Numbered from the stretch's first letter, positions 49,234 through 61,931 are shown. The stretch: DNA of 64,000 nt from Anas platyrhynchos (GCF_047663525.1 NC_092600.1:8777501-8841500); one strand, 5' to 3'. Notes: generated by a model from the sequence alone, not told the origin. Numbers and translations: made by a program.

Positions 49234-52200
49234 CTAGAACCCAGTTGGAGTGAGCACATTCAGATCCCGTGGTTTGATGTTATGGGAACGCGGAGATTGT
49301 TTCCTCCCTTCTGTGACTGGAATGTCCATTTTGGGTGGCTTGAAGGTGACTGGATCCTCTGGCATTCTAGTAGCCTGAGCACGCATCAGCTCCATTGGGG
49401 ATGGCTTCTGGGCACCCTTATAGGATTGGATGGTAAATCCTCCTGGTAAAAAAATAAAAATCCCAGCAAGTAAGGGCTAGGAAAACTAGCCAAGTCCTTT
49501 CTCCACTCCTGCCAGTACTGAGTGCTGTACCATTCTGTTTGGCACAGAAACAGTATGAGTAGCACACACTCCCCCCCAAGGTGAATGGAAACAGCTAGCA
49601 TTTTTGCTAACAGTTCTCCCCACCTCCTGCAATGCAGGAGATTTTAGAGGACGTACCTGGATCGTTGGTGGATTTCTGGATGGCTTTGGGTCCAAAAAAA
49701 CTCCATCTTTCAGATTGCAATCTGTCCCCACCAGCTTCCATGGCAACAAAGTCTGGGCCAGTGATAGAAGCAGAGGATCCCTGACTGAACCAACTCCTAT
49801 GGAAAAAAATTACCGGGATGTATGAAAACAGACACCACTTCAGGTGGGCCCCACTGCACCAGAAACTTTACATGTAGTTACCAGGGACAACCTGAAAGGT
49901 CTTAACAGATTTGCCTTGAATTTGCCTTGATTTGACAGAAGTCCCATAAGCTTCCAATATATTTGGTTCTGATGCAAATCCACAGCAGTCCCTGAACTCC
50001 ACCCTTCAGAGAGTCCCTCACAGCGTAAAGGGGATATTTGCAGCACATCCCACCTCAGCAGCCTGCAGGAAACCACAGAGGCAGTGATCTGCCAGGGGCA
50101 GGGTACCTGTTTTTATGCTTGGGAGATGAGTGGGGAGTGCTGCTTGGAGTGGACTGAGCAGAAGAAGTCTGTTTGTCGTCTTTTGTCATTTCTCCACTCT
50201 GCATTTTTAGCTTCTGTTGGGAAAGGCAAGAGAAACACAAGCAACAGACCTTAAGTACAAGGCACACGGAATGCAGCCAGTTTTACTGTCAAAACTGAAC
50301 AACTGTTTGTATCACAGACAAGGGATTTGAAGTGTTATTTTAACCTAGTTATACTCAGTATTACAATACTTGCATACACCCCTTAAGCTTCTTTCCAGGT
50401 CGCATACAAACATTTCATCACTATGCTCATGCAAGTGGACACCCTTCAAGCTAAAGGAAGAAAACCACGTAGCTCACTGCATGTCAGTCACTGCTCAACA
50501 GCAGCACACTGCTTAAATACCAGTACTCCCAGGAAGGTTGCCTCCAGTGCAGCAGAGCTGGCTGAACTGCTGGCTGCATGGTGACAAGTCCAAGCGCCAC
50601 AGCAGCCGTGTGACTGGAGCACTGCTCAGAGCAGAGGCTTCAGCCACACAAGTTCTCTAACGAAGGTGAGAGACAAGGCCTTGCGCAGAAGCCTAGGAGC
50701 ATGAGACACTGAGAAGTAATTCACAAACAAGGTGAAAGCACTGCACTAGAACAACAATTTGAACTGCATGTGAAGAATACATCCAGTCACACAGCAATCA
50801 GGAGCTGGGTGCGTGTGACCCAGGCGATTACAAGCCATTCTGTACAAACAGAACTTGAAAGAAGTCACTTGAAGGACAGTTATAGTTCAAACGCTGACTG
50901 CACAGGCACCTTCTCAGAACATTGCCCGTGGTTATCCAAGCCACACCAACACAACTCACTGACGCTGCTACTGAAACTTTGACCTTGCAAGGGTATGCCT
51001 GGAAGGCTCGCTATTGAAATCCAACTGCAAGATCACTGTGGGCAGCTGAGCTCACCAGAAACATGTTGGCTGAAGACCTTTGTCTTTATTTCCAGTAAGA
51101 AGCAAGCCCGATTTCATTTTCTAACTTTTAACATTAGAAATGCGTGGTTTACAAGTAATCTAGTTCTGGCTTGTTTCAAGGAATAGGTAACCCAATTAGA
51201 ACAGTACTTATTCGGAGACTGCTGATTTGTACCGCAAAGTTAGCTCAGTACAAAGCCAAAACAAAGGTCCAAAGCTTCAGCACTGCTGTCCCAGTGCACC
51301 AGGAGTTCCTGGATTCATTACAGGACTCAAATGAGGCTTGGCATCACTAGGGCAGCAGCAAGTACAGTTCTAAGTTCAGTCCGTTCACCACTTAACCACC
51401 ACAAACACCTGATAAGTACCTTCTGCACTTCGCATACTAATGCTATGGAAAAGTAGCACTGGAAGAGATGAGGGTAATTCAAGATCATCAAAATAAGCAT
51501 CAAGCTGGAAAATGTAAACAGGACCTTTAAAATTTGAGAAGTTACTTGGATTCAGGGATAAGACTGAAGGCCAAAACTCACCAAGCACGTTTATTTCAGG
51601 TGTCAAAGGCCTTCTCTGCCCTACCCTCAGATTAGCGTTGCTCAGCACAGTAAGATCTGGGAGTGCCTCATCCACTTACCAAACAGCTGAGCTCCTTCAA
51701 AATTGCATTTGCACATAAAAATATATTGAACTTCAAATTATACTTTCTTTAAAAATATGTGAGTTGGCAAGTCTCTTCCAGTTCTTGAACAGAAGAACCA
51801 CAACAGAGACAAGCGTTTGCAGAGAGACTGGATGCCAAGCTCTGCCCTCAATACCCAGAAGGCTGGCATATCGTGTCAGCTATCCCTGGAGAGGTAACGC
51901 TGGGACAAACACTTACTGTTCACTGCAGGGCACCTCTGGGAGGTACAGCAAGAAGCTAGGCTCTGTACAGAGATGTCCCCAGCTGGAAGTGACTGGACAA
52001 TATTGCAGTTTTCAGAACAAACTGTTTCAAAACTATACAGGCCAACAGCAAGTTTAACATATGTGGGTAATCTTTTTACACAATACACTAAACGCCTTCA
52101 GAGTAAGCAGTTTAAGTAGTCCCAGCAACATGCTCCCAAAGTTATGTCAGACAGGTGTCGGGCTAGTACACAACCAACATAAAAAAAAAAACACAAGGAA

Positions 52201-55200
52201 AAGACGTCTTACATGTACTGCCTCAGCCACTCGGTGATACTTGGTCTCCTCCGTGGTGAGGCCTTTGTGGGGAGTGTAGCCAGCTTCTCGCAGCCCTGCC
52301 TGCTGCTCAAAGCGCTGAATGCTCTCCTGAGTCTGCTCTGGAATGGACAAGAGCACACGTTCACAAAAGAGCCACCACAAGCAGTTCTAGAAAAGGCAAC
52401 TCGAGTGGCCACAGGTAATATCATCATTCATACCTACTGTGATGAGTTGACAGAGGCAGCAAGATGAAACTAAGGAGCTGTTCTGACAGGAGACTATCCT
52501 GAGTCACGGGGCTAAGCGAGTCAGATAGGCAGTGCTTTGTCCCAAATCACAGGATGCATTGCAGATGTAACACTTGTATTTAAACATGTTTAATCCAACA
52601 AGCTGCATCACTTCTAATTACAATTTCCCAAGTCTAGAAGACCCCACAACAAGCTGGATATTTTAAGTGGCCCCCTAGATTTTTCAACTTTTTTTTTTGC
52701 CAATGAAAGAGTAAGATTTCTGAAAGACTGCCCACACCAGCTGATCTGACAATCACAGCATTGCAGAGCAGGTGGTAAAGACTCCCACAGGAATTCTAGC
52801 TTAGGTAAAATAAGTTACTTCAGCCAACCACAGAGCCACCAGCCAATAGATTGATACCAGTTCAGTTCTTGAAGCGAGCACCTTTTACTAACAGCATAGG
52901 AAATTGTTCTTAGGTTGGCTAGTGAATCAAAGTTAAAAGGAATTAGTACACGAAAAGTTATTGTCTTTTTTTAAAAAAGAACCTGCATTTTAACATTAAA
53001 GTTATTTGCAGTGATAGTGCATTGTACAAGAGATCTAGAAGGCTTTTATCTATTTCCAATTTGCATCTGAACTTCTCTCCTGGGAGGAGCAATTCAGAGT
53101 TCCTGACTTCTTACTGCATAAGAACATTTTTAGGCTGTCATGCTTTTATCTAGATAGTTATTTTATCATTGTACTAAAACAAAAGCTGCTTTCCAGCAGA
53201 AAATCCCTACTCCTGCATGGTACCTTCCACCATGCTGGTCATTTTTGAGCCACGACAAGGAACAAGCATAAAGCTATTCCAAAACGCTGGCCTAAAACCT
53301 ACCTAGGGGTCTTTGGCAACATTGCTTGTAGGAAAATAATGAATCCCAGCTGTTAAAAGAAGAGGCAGCAGGCACAGAGTAACACATTTAATTTCCCTTG
53401 CTGCAAATGAACATGTTCTCTGTGCAAACATAACTGGCCCAATTTCATTTTAAAGCTTCATGATTCATGAGGTTTGTTTTTTTAAAGACTGGCTGTTAGC
53501 GAGACACCTGCTGCTGTTACCATAAATGCCATGAAGTGCTCCATTAGCTCAGCACATCACCTGTCCACACAACTTCAGGTAATTGCAGAACTCTACCTAA
53601 CAGCAAGAAATGCCAAGTTAATGAGCAAACACCCAGCAGCAGCCTCTGAGCTCCAGCGTAAGGCGGCGTGGACTGCAGCGCCCTATCAGCACAGCACATT
53701 CCCTGCACTCCCCCTCACTGCTCAACTCCTGCGCCAGGAAACACGGAGGCTGTAAGGTGGCCTATCCCCTAATTCCCTGCTTCCTTCTAGAAACGTCCTC
53801 TAATAACCGTGTTGATTAAAAACAGAGTTTCTCTGAACGCACAGACCATCCAGGAACACTTACAGTTACCTCGAGGCACTACCAAGCCGGACCACACTCC
53901 CGTGCCCACACCCATCAGCCACCAAACTACAGAAAGCAGAGATCTTACAGAAAGCTGAGCTCTTACTTGTGATGAGAGAGTTCATGATGATATGAGTGGC
54001 CTTGGCCTTTACCACGGGTACCTTGTTGACGCTTTCGGTGGAAGATGAAGGAGTTATGACAGGTGCATTCACGTGAGCATCCCCCTCCTCCACCTGTGCA
54101 GAAGAAGGTGTAGGTTATGGTGAGAAAGTACCTCAGCTCTTCATCACGACACATCTCAACTACCCCGATGAAACAAGGCCGAGTTGCACTAGCAGCAAGA
54201 ATTTATCCCATGGGAAAAAAAACGCTGTTCTATCCACAGCCCAGGAACACTTATCGCCTGAACCTTATTCTTAGTAATTCTTAGTGAGAAAGCAACTTTC
54301 ATTCAACATTCGAAAACATGCTGGGCTCAGAGCCAACAAGTCATTAAGTTTAAGTTCAAAAAGGTCAGTAGGAACAAAGTTAGAACACATCCATGGCAAT
54401 TCGCACAGCCACAGGCTGGACTGCAAGGTCAGGCGGGCAGGAACTTCTCCACAGACAGCTCAGAAGCACCAGCTGTCTGCAAAATGACAGTCTCACAGAT
54501 GAGAGGCTGGTGATTAGCTCTCCCTTGCCTCATTTTTTATGTTTCCAGTGTCTTGCTGGAAGCACTTCACGCTTACAGAGCTACCACTGACTGCAAGGCC
54601 CCAGCAGCCAGGCAGCAAATGCTCCAAAACAACAACTCCAGTGAAGCACTGACCTCCTCCCCCTAACACTGAGGTTACTGTTCCATGACTGGACAGTTTA
54701 CTTTTTGTGCCAAACCACAATTTCAGGTTTTTTTTCCACAAAAAAAAAAAAAAAAAAAAAAAAGATTTTAAAGGAAGAGATGAAAAGCAGAGGCTAGGCT
54801 CACGGCTATTCAGCTTCACGACTCAGGGAACACCCCTAAGAGCTTCTCTACCACTGGAGCACCCCCACAGTCACTTAATTCCACCTTATTAATGCCAGAA
54901 GGGTAGTTTTAGGAGTTTTTTAGTGAAACCTAAAAAACCGGGCCTGCTTTTTAGGGAGATTTCCAGCGAAACTCCATACCTTCGAGAGCTCCTGGTACTT
55001 GCGCTCGGGGATGACGGGCTGCTTCCACAGCACCCCGGCACACAGGTCGGCGGGCGGCGGCGTCATGGGGGCCGTGTCCTCCAGGGCGTCGTCGTAGCTG
55101 AAGGCCCGCCGGGGCACCCCGAGGGGCAGCGACATCTTCCCGGCCACGGCCCCGCCGCCCCGCTCCAGCGCTGCCAACACACGCACCGGGGCTCAGCGCC

Positions 55201-55276
55201 GCCGCCAACCCGGATCTCCGGGGAACGTGGGGACGGGGAGAGCCTTACCGGGAGCGGCCGGTGGCCGGGAGCTCAT
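49234..55276 (-). CDS. KIAA1191: Putative monooxygenase p33MONOX
   Basis: Cytosolic protein of poorly known function, described in mammals as a putative NADPH-dependent monooxygenase linked to neuronal protection. Seven coding exons on the minus strand give 308 residues (human 305): 55249-55276, 54980-55170, 54093-53967, 52337-52213, 50213-50107, 49796-49657 and 49442-49234. Conserved blocks are GKMSLPLGVPRRAFSYDD, MTPPPADL, KPVIPERKY-like KQPVIPERKYQ, VPVVKAKATHIIMNSLIT, AGLREAGYTPHKGLTTEETKY, RWSFFGPKAIQK, YKGAQKPSPMELMRAQA and the extreme C-terminus KPRDLNVLTPTGF. Much of the rest is Ser/Thr/Pro-rich and likely disordered. I see no obvious dinucleotide-binding Rossmann GxGxxG, so enzyme activity is not evident from sequence. 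The start ATG lies in a CpG island and is preceded by a CCA repeat. Confidence 0.94.
54740..54763 (+). repeat. Poly(A) run in KIAA1191 intron
   Basis: 24 consecutive A on the plus strand (T on the coding strand) in KIAA1191 intron 2. No retroposed body is recognisable next to it. Confidence 0.9.
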
Positions 55277-55450
55277 GGTGGTGGTGGTGGTGGCGGAGGA
55301 GCCGTTACCGGGCCCGGGGCGGCGGGGAGGGCGGCGGCATGGCGGGGGAGGAAGCGGCGCCGCCTGAGGCGCCGGGCAAATGGCGCCGCCTCCCGCCGGG
55401 AGCGGTTTTATAGGCGGGCTGCGCGCGGGGGGTGCTGGGAGTTGTAGTTC
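55277..55450 (-). promoter_or_regulatory. KIAA1191 CpG promoter with ZNF143 motif
   Basis: CpG-dense sequence directly upstream of the KIAA1191 start. At 55433-55449 the minus strand reads ACTACAACTCCCAGCAC, a ZNF143/SBF-type motif about 160 bp upstream of the start codon. A TTTTATA word is at about 55406-55412. Confidence 0.7.
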
Positions 55451-56349
55451 TGAGGGGGGTGCGCGGGGTATGGGGGTGGGGATGGGGGATTGGGGGGGTA
55501 TGGGGGATTGGGGGGTGTGAGGGGATGGGGGGGGTGAGGGGCTGCGGGTGGGCACTGCTGGAGGTGCTGGGGCTGGAATGGGGCTTGAGGATGCTGCAGG
55601 GGGTGGGGGAGACACGGGGCTGCTCCATCATGTCCTCCATGCCCCCTATGTCCCCCATGCCCCCCATGTCCCCCCCCCAGCCCTCACCGCCTGCACAGCC
55701 CTGCTGTGGGTGCTGCCCTGACACCCGCCGCCATCCCCTGCCCCTCTCCATGCCACCTCTGCCAGCAGCACCTCTCAGGCCGTGTCCACGTCCCCCCCCC
55801 CCTCAGTGGGGTTGGGGGTCTCCTGCCAACCCACCGCAGCCACCCCAAGGCTGGGATCGGGCTCAGAATGAGGGCACACAGCTGCCTGCAGCTGGGCTGT
55901 CCCGGGGCCATGGCGTGCTGTGTGTTTTTAGCGGGATGAAGCAGCCCGAGGGCAGCGGGCACGGTGCTGGGCAATATGGGCACAGCGCACCAGGCTGCCA
56001 GACCCGCTGTGGGGCTGGGGGCGGCTCGGAACAGCCCCAACATCAGCCACACCATCGCCTCCCACCCTCCTTCTCCCAATCTCCCCAACTCCCCGTGCCC
56101 CCTTCACCTCCCCGCCATCCCTCCCTCCTCCCTCTTCCCTCCCTCCATCCCCCCACCACCCCCCCACCCACCCCGGGACCCTCTCCCAACCCTCCCAGCC
56201 CCCCCACCCACCCCACCAGCGGGCTCCCATCGTTCCCCTTTAAGCTCGGCGGTGACGCTGGGGGCGGACGTCACAGCCGTGGTGGCGGGGTTGCACATCT
56301 GGCAGGTTGCAGGGCCGGCAGGTTGCACATCTGGGCCGCACGGCGCCGC
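55451..56349. other. KIAA1191-ARL10 intergenic DNA
   Basis: Divergent gap of about 0.9 kb. The left part is G-rich with GGGGGATTGGGGGG-like repeats, the right part is C/T-rich on the plus strand (about 56050-56220). Immediately before ARL10 a GTTGCACATCTGG word occurs twice (about 56290-56302 and 56321-56333) and a CGTCA half-CRE lies at about 56267. An open frame spanning this region into ARL10 exon 1 has no recognisable content before the ARL10 ATG. Confidence 0.5.
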
Positions 56350-57947
56350 ATGGCTCCCCCCAGAGCTCTCCGCGACCTGACCTTGGCTTTGGGGGCCGCC
56401 GTGGTCGCGCTGGGCTCCCTCCTCTTCATCGCCTGGAAGCTCTACTTCTGTGACACCGAGCTGGGAGCCAGCTGGGACAGCTGGTGGGAGCGGGAGGTGA
56501 AGGAGCTGCGGGACCGAGCCCCCCCCGGCAGCACGGTGAGGACGAGCAGCGGGGACGGTCACCCACTGGGATCCCCCAAAAGGATGGGGAAGGAGCAGGG
56601 AGATCCCGAAGTGCTGAGCCCAGCAGGGTGGGGAAGGCGCACGGGGTCTGGGTTCCCTCAGGGTGTTCCCCAGGACACCTCCACCCCCCACCCTGGGGTG
56701 TCCGAAGCCCCCTCGGAGCCCACCCAGCTGGAGAAGGGAGTGTAGGGTGGGGGGAAGCACCGGGACCCCCCCGGCACTCCCAGCTGAGCAAGGGAGCTGT
56801 ATGGACACCCCTAGGCTCCATCTGGCTGGGAAAGGGGGCACGGGGGCTGGGGGGAGCCCCTTGTTTCAAGCCAGCCCCTAAAGCAGCCCCCTCATCCTGC
56901 TGCCCCCCAGGTGGAGTGGAAGCAGGTGCTGGTGCTGGGGCTGGACGGAGCGGGGAAGAGCAGCGTCCTGCACTACATCTGCAGCCAGACGGTCAGGAAA
57001 CGCATCCCCCCCACCCTGGGCTTCAACTCTGCCCAGCTGCAGGTCGAGGGGCTGGAGATGGACCTGCTGGAGGGTAAGGCTGCCCATTTTCCCCAGGGGA
57101 GGCTGTGGGGACACAGCCACCCTACTCGCCCCTATGTACTGGCACTGATCCTACCCATTAATTGCAGTCGGTGGCAGCCAGAACCTGCGAGCATACTGGT
57201 CCCATTACCTGAGCGGGGCCCACGTGCTGGTCTTTGTGGTGGACTCCGTGGACAGGGAGCGCCTGCTGACGGCCCGCCAGGAGCTGCACGCGCTGCTGGC
57301 CCAGGAGCCCCGGCTGCCGCTGGTGGTGCTGGCCAACAAGCAGGTGGGTGCCCCCCTGCAGCTCCCCGGGGGTGTTCCCAGCCAAATTGCCCTGGGACTC
57401 CAAGGGGAAATCTGAACGCCCCAAATCCCCCAGCTCTTGCAAAACCCTCGCTCGCGGGGCCGTCTCCCACAGCCTGTCCCAAGGTGCGGCTGCCATTCCT
57501 CGTTTGGGCACCTCCCCATGCCCAAGCTAACGAGTTCCCGGAGAGCGCCAGCGTCCAAAATCCCCACGGGGTGCCAGATTGCCCAGGCAGGCAGCCAAAC
57601 GCGTGCCTGCGGCCGCTTCCCATTAACCCCCATCCAAGTGACCGCCCTGCAAGAGCAAAGCGCTCCTGGCCAGCCACCAGCAAAGGGCTCCTGGCAGCCA
57701 CCCGTGGGGCTCCCAGCCTGCGGGCTCGGGGCCACGCAGCCCCCCCCAGCCTCCTCCTGTCCCCCCGCAGGATAAGAGCGACGCCCTGAGCACGGAGGAG
57801 CTGCGGGAGGAGCTGGCGCTGCAGGCGCTGGGCGGCCAGCGGGAGCTCTTCCTCCTGCCCACCAGCGCGACCTGGGCCAGCCTGAGCACGGCCACCAGCG
57901 TGCTGCACCTCAGGAGCCTGCTGGTCAGCCTGCTGTCCCAGTCCTGA
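56350..57947 (+). CDS. ARL10: ADP-ribosylation factor-like protein 10
   Basis: Membrane-anchored Arf-family small GTPase of unknown physiological role. Four exons, 56350-56535, 56911-57073, 57168-57343 and 57771-57947, give 233 residues (human 244). An N-terminal hydrophobic segment at residues 9-31 ([20 protein letters not shown]) replaces the usual myristoylation site. The P-loop GLDGAGKS is at 72-79, switch I PPTLGFNS has Thr97, and the G4 motif NKQD is at 173-176. The G3 region reads LEVGGSQ instead of the Arf DxGGQ, as in human ARL10 (LEIGGSQ), so the catalytic Gln equivalent is replaced. The acidic linker of human ARL10 between the membrane segment and the G domain is shorter and differently composed here. 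Lengths, phases and splice borders all agree. Confidence 0.94.
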
Positions 57948-58550
57948 GCCCAAACCGGCTCCAACTGGGACGTGCTGGGAGCTGCTGGAGCTGGGGCTCA
58001 CCGGCAGGACCCACGGCACGTGCCCCGCGGGGTTTGGGGTTGAGCTGATGTGTGGCTGCCCTCGGGGACACGAGCAGCAGGGGAGAGGGCAGCTGCCCCC
58101 CTAAATCAAGGGGGAAGCCTTCTTTGGGAGGCAGCAGCAGCACCGTTACCTCCTGGTGAGCAGGGAACACAGCACGGGGCAGGGCCCTGCACCTACACGC
58201 AGCCCTGTGGGATACTGGGGCTCAAATACCGAGCTAGCTGCCCCGCAGGCTCCCCTAGGGCAGGCACAGAGCAGCGTAGCAGCCACCAGGAAGCTCTCGG
58301 GGGGCAGGAGCAAGTCCCTGGTCCCACTATGATAGCAACAAGAACCCAGGCAGCACGGCTCACACCACCCCTGGCCTCCCTGGAGCTGATGTGGCTGATG
58401 GAGCCCTAAACAAGGGGAGTAAAACACCCCCTGCTCGCAGCTTTCCCGTGCTGATTAAGGCTGCGTGGGCTCTCCTGCCCAAAAAGCACACCTGTGGGAA
58501 TAACCAGCTTGGGCTGCACGCAGCTCGCCCTTCCTCAACCTCTGTTTTAA

Positions 58551-58595
58551 AATAAAGCCATTTTTTAACGGCTGCTCCTTCCTCTTGCCAATAAA
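58551..58595 (+). terminator. ARL10: ARL10 polyadenylation signals
   Basis: AATAAA at 58551-58556 and again at 58590-58595, about 0.6 kb after the ARL10 stop. Cleavage is expected shortly after 58610. The intervening 57948-58550 is 3' UTR with no other recognisable content. Confidence 0.7.
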
Positions 58596-58889
58596 CGAGG
58601 CCGATCTCTCTGCTCTGCCCTCATTCTTTGGCAGGGAAGGGGTCCCCAGCCCGGTCTCCTGAAGCTGCAGGCACGGAGATTGCTCCGGGGGGAGCACAGA
58701 GCACACGCATCCATCCCTGCTGCTCACAGGGACAGGGCAGAGCCCCCAGCACTGCCCAGCCCCACAGAGCACGGCACATCTGGTGCCTGCCCTGCACGTC
58801 GGCACCACGAGCTCTCAAAGCAGGACTGCGCCCAGCGAGAGCAGCAATGAAAGCCCACAGGAGACATTTCTACCAGCATGGGAGAGTAA

Positions 58890-58895
58890 TTTATT
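58890..58895 (-). terminator. NOP16: NOP16 polyadenylation signal
   Basis: TTTATT on the plus strand, AATAAA for the minus-strand transcript, about 305 bp beyond the NOP16 stop. Together with the ARL10 signals it leaves only about 260 bp between the convergent 3' ends. Confidence 0.7.
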
Positions 58896-59200
58896 TAAAA
58901 AAAGGCAAAAGCAGCGCTGGCTCCCACTCAGAAAGGGAGCAGCACAGCACATTCAGTCCCAATGCCACGAGCCGCAGCCAGGAGCCGTCTGTGCCTGGTT
59001 ATAATTGTCTAATGAAGGTTTTAATTGCCTAACGAAGGTTCTTCCTCCTTCGCCAGAGGCTTTGCATAGCTCAGCCTGCCCCGGCCCTAGAACCGCAGCC
59101 TGGCAGCAGCCGTCACCTGCCCGGCTGTGCCCTCTCCGTTCATAAAATGGCAGCACCAGGCCTGCGCTGGCAGGCAGACCTGAGGGAAAATCAGGGGCAG

Positions 59201-61931
59201 TCACTGCACATCCATCTTCTCCGGCTTGAGCGACGCAACAAAAGCCTTGTACTCCTCGGGATAGAAGTTCTTGTACACGTTGATCTTTCTCTTGATCTGC
59301 TTGGGCGTGTCCTGGTAGTAGTTCTTCTCATCGCGAGCCATTTCCTGCGACAAGGGGAGGGCAGGTCAGGGAACAGCCCGGTGAGCAAACACCAAACCAG
59401 CACAGCAGCCGTGGCAGCCACATCCTGAGGCTGCAACCACCACCAGACACAGATCTGGATGAGTTTCCAAGCACCGCATCCCCTCAGCCATCAGCTGCCT
59501 ACACAACAGGACCCGAGCTGGGGTATTTGGCAACTCCTGCCCCACAGAGGAGGCAGGAGCGAGCTGCTGCAGGTGCCCCACGCTCCAGGGCAGCCGACGC
59601 TCACCTTGTAGTTCTCCCCGTGGTTCTGAATCATGTAGCGCACGTAGTCGATGAGGTCCCGTGAGAGCGTGTTGGACTTCTTCTCGGGGAGGCTGGCCTC
59701 ATATTCCATCTCTAGGCACAGGACAGACACCGTGATGCAGGCAGGCAGGGGAGCAGCGCCAGCAGCGCCTCAAAGGGCAGCAGCCAGCCTGCCCCCATGA
59801 TAAAACCCTGCCAGTCCTGCAGGAAGGAGGCAGCTCCTGCTGCACAGCTCCTGCCGCACAGCTCCGTGCTTGCCTGGGCAGGAAAAGGAGTGAGAGAGCT
59901 CTCTGGGCACGCTGCGGGCACCCGGCCAGTGCTGCTGCTGCTCCCCAGCTCACATGGTGAGGAAGAAGCTGAGCTGTTGCTGCCCCTAAACCACAGCTAC
60001 AGCACTCAGAGCAGGGCACTGCAGTTTCCTGTCCCATTGGTGTGAGACACCAGCGAGTTTAGCAGTGACAGGAGTCCTGCTGGGGCTGCAGGTACTACAA
60101 AAAAGCAGCACGGGAGGGAAAAGGAATTCATGAGGCTGAGGACACGCTGGGAAGGCCGAGCTGCCCTTCTGGCTCCCAGCTCTGCTCCAGCCTGGCTGGG
60201 AAACCCTGGCTGACTGCTGCCAGGGGCACCCTGTGCACACTCACATCTTAAAACCTCCTTAATTAACAACGTAACAACCTTCCCTGCCTCAGCACGGGAC
60301 AGGCACTAAGGACAGTCCTGCAACACAATGCCGAGAGACAGAACAACTCACGGGGCCCCGGGAGAGCCCTAAACACAGTGAGAGCAGCAAGGTTCAGCAG
60401 GAAACCTGCTAAGGCAGGCGAGGCAGCCCCCAAGGAGGACGGAAGCAGCACTGACCGTTCAGGACGTAGGGCTTTCGCACAATCTTCTTCCTTCCCTCCT
60501 GCCCACTGCTCTCCACCTCCATTCCCTGTGTTGGATGAGAGAGAAAGCAACTCAAACACAGGCCATTTGGAAAACAGCTCACCCCACAAATTGCTCCCAG
60601 AAGCCTTAACAGCACCATGAACCACGGCATCTCCCCTGGCTTAACCAGAGCCTTTTCTTTGCACACTCGGCGCACAGGCAAACCCAGGTGGCACAGCACC
60701 GCTCCTCACCTGAGCAGAGAGAAGCGCCTGCAGCCAACGAGCCCCCTTTCACCTGTGTGACATCTCCCAAGGCCACCTGTACCCACCAACACCGGCCGGG
60801 CTGGCACCTTTGTGCCATATTTTGTTACGCAGCCAGCCTGCAGTGCTCCCAATCCCACTGCTCAGGAGGCTGAGTGCCGGTCCTCAGCCTCGTCCCATGT
60901 CCCGTTACCCCCAGCAATGCCTCAGATATTGACCAGGACAGCCACCCCGGCAGCCCCCGCTCCCCGTCCCGCCCGCACTCACCAGCAGCCCCCTCTTGGC
61001 GATGGGCACGGCCTTGTTGGGGTCCTCGGCCAGGCCCATCTCGGCCAGGTTCTGTGCCACCGACTTGGTGGCGTCCCACGCATGGCGGATGTGCGAGCTG
61101 GGAGGGAACGGGCAGCAGCTCACCACGCGTGGTCCCACGAGGAGTAACCCCAGGGGCCCACTGCCGCCCCCTCCCCCAGCCTCAGGTCACCCCCCCACAG
61201 CCCACATCCCCCTACCCACAAATCTCACCCCCCTGAGCCCATGTCCCCCCCTACACCCCCACAACCCCCCCCCAGAGCCCATGACCCCCCCCAGCCCCCT
61301 CCCCACACATCCCACGCCCCCCCAGGACCCCCAAGTCCCTCAAACCCCTCAAACCCCCAGCCCACGCCCCCACACCCCCTCAATCCCCCCACCCCCCTAC
61401 AACCCCCCACATCCCCCCCACACCCCCCAAACCCCCCAACACTCTCACCCCCCCGTGCCCCCACCCCACGTCCCCTCAGCCCCCCAAGCGTCCCCTCAGC
61501 TCCCTCCCACGCCCCCCCACCCCCTCCCACGTCCCCCTCACACCCCCTCAGCCCCCCACCCACCCCCTACACCTCCCTAGCCCCCCCCACATCCCCCCCC
61601 ACCGCCCCCCAACCCTCCCAACCCCCACCCCACGGCCCCCCCACACCCCCTCAGCCCCCCCACGACCCCTCACAGCCCTCCCAGCTCCCCCCACATCCCC
61701 CATACCCCCTCAACCCCCCCACAGCCCCCTACGACCCCTCACAGCCCCCCCACGCCCCCCCAACTCCCCCCCACACCCCCTCAAGCCCCCCCCCACGCCC
61801 TCCCCCCGGCCACCCCTCGCCCACCACTCGATGCGGGGCGCTGCCCGGCGCCGGGCGCTGCGGTAGAGCCGCTTGCGGTTGACGCCATAGGCGAACTTCT
61901 GCCGCCGCTTCTTCCCCTTGGCCTTCGGCAT
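59201..61931 (-). CDS. NOP16: Nucleolar protein 16, ribosome biogenesis
   Basis: Nucleolar factor of pre-60S particle assembly. Five exons on the minus strand, 61825-61931, 60983-61097, 60456-60525, 59605-59711 and 59201-59344, with correct phases give 180 residues (human 178). The basic N-terminus MPKAKGKKRRQKFAYGVNRKRL is the RNA-binding, nucleolar-targeting part. Conserved blocks follow: APRIECSHIRHAWD, QNLAEMGLAEDPN, KKIVRKPYVLN, EASLPEKKSNTLSRDLIDYVRYMIQNHGENYK, and the C-terminal MARDEKNYYQDTPKQIK then KINVYKNFYPEEY. The C-terminal tail (KAFVASLKPEKMDVQ) diverges from the mammalian ending. Intron 1 is a ~730-bp C-rich (plus strand) low-complexity block. The gene is divergent with HIGD2A, 191 bp between start codons. 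Confidence 0.96.
61140..61820. repeat. Extreme C-rich low-complexity block, NOP16 intron 1
   Basis: Nearly all C with interspersed A and T (CCCCCCACACCCCCTCAGCC-like units) on the plus strand, so G-rich on the NOP16 coding strand. Many runs of three or more G on that strand could form G-quadruplexes. Confidence 0.9.

Noticed and set aside
54740-54763. Poly(A) run as the tail of a retroposed gene copy
   Set aside because: No coding or SINE/LINE body and no target-site duplication is visible beside it.
55432-56745. 437-codon frame running into ARL10 exon 1
   Set aside because: The part before the ARL10 ATG is low-complexity, and the frame continues past the exon 1 donor into intron. Only the ARL10 exon is real.
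56536-57770. Search for mir-1271 in ARL10 introns
   Set aside because: Mammalian ARL10 hosts this microRNA, but I found no match to its mature sequence here. Absence by eye is not proof.
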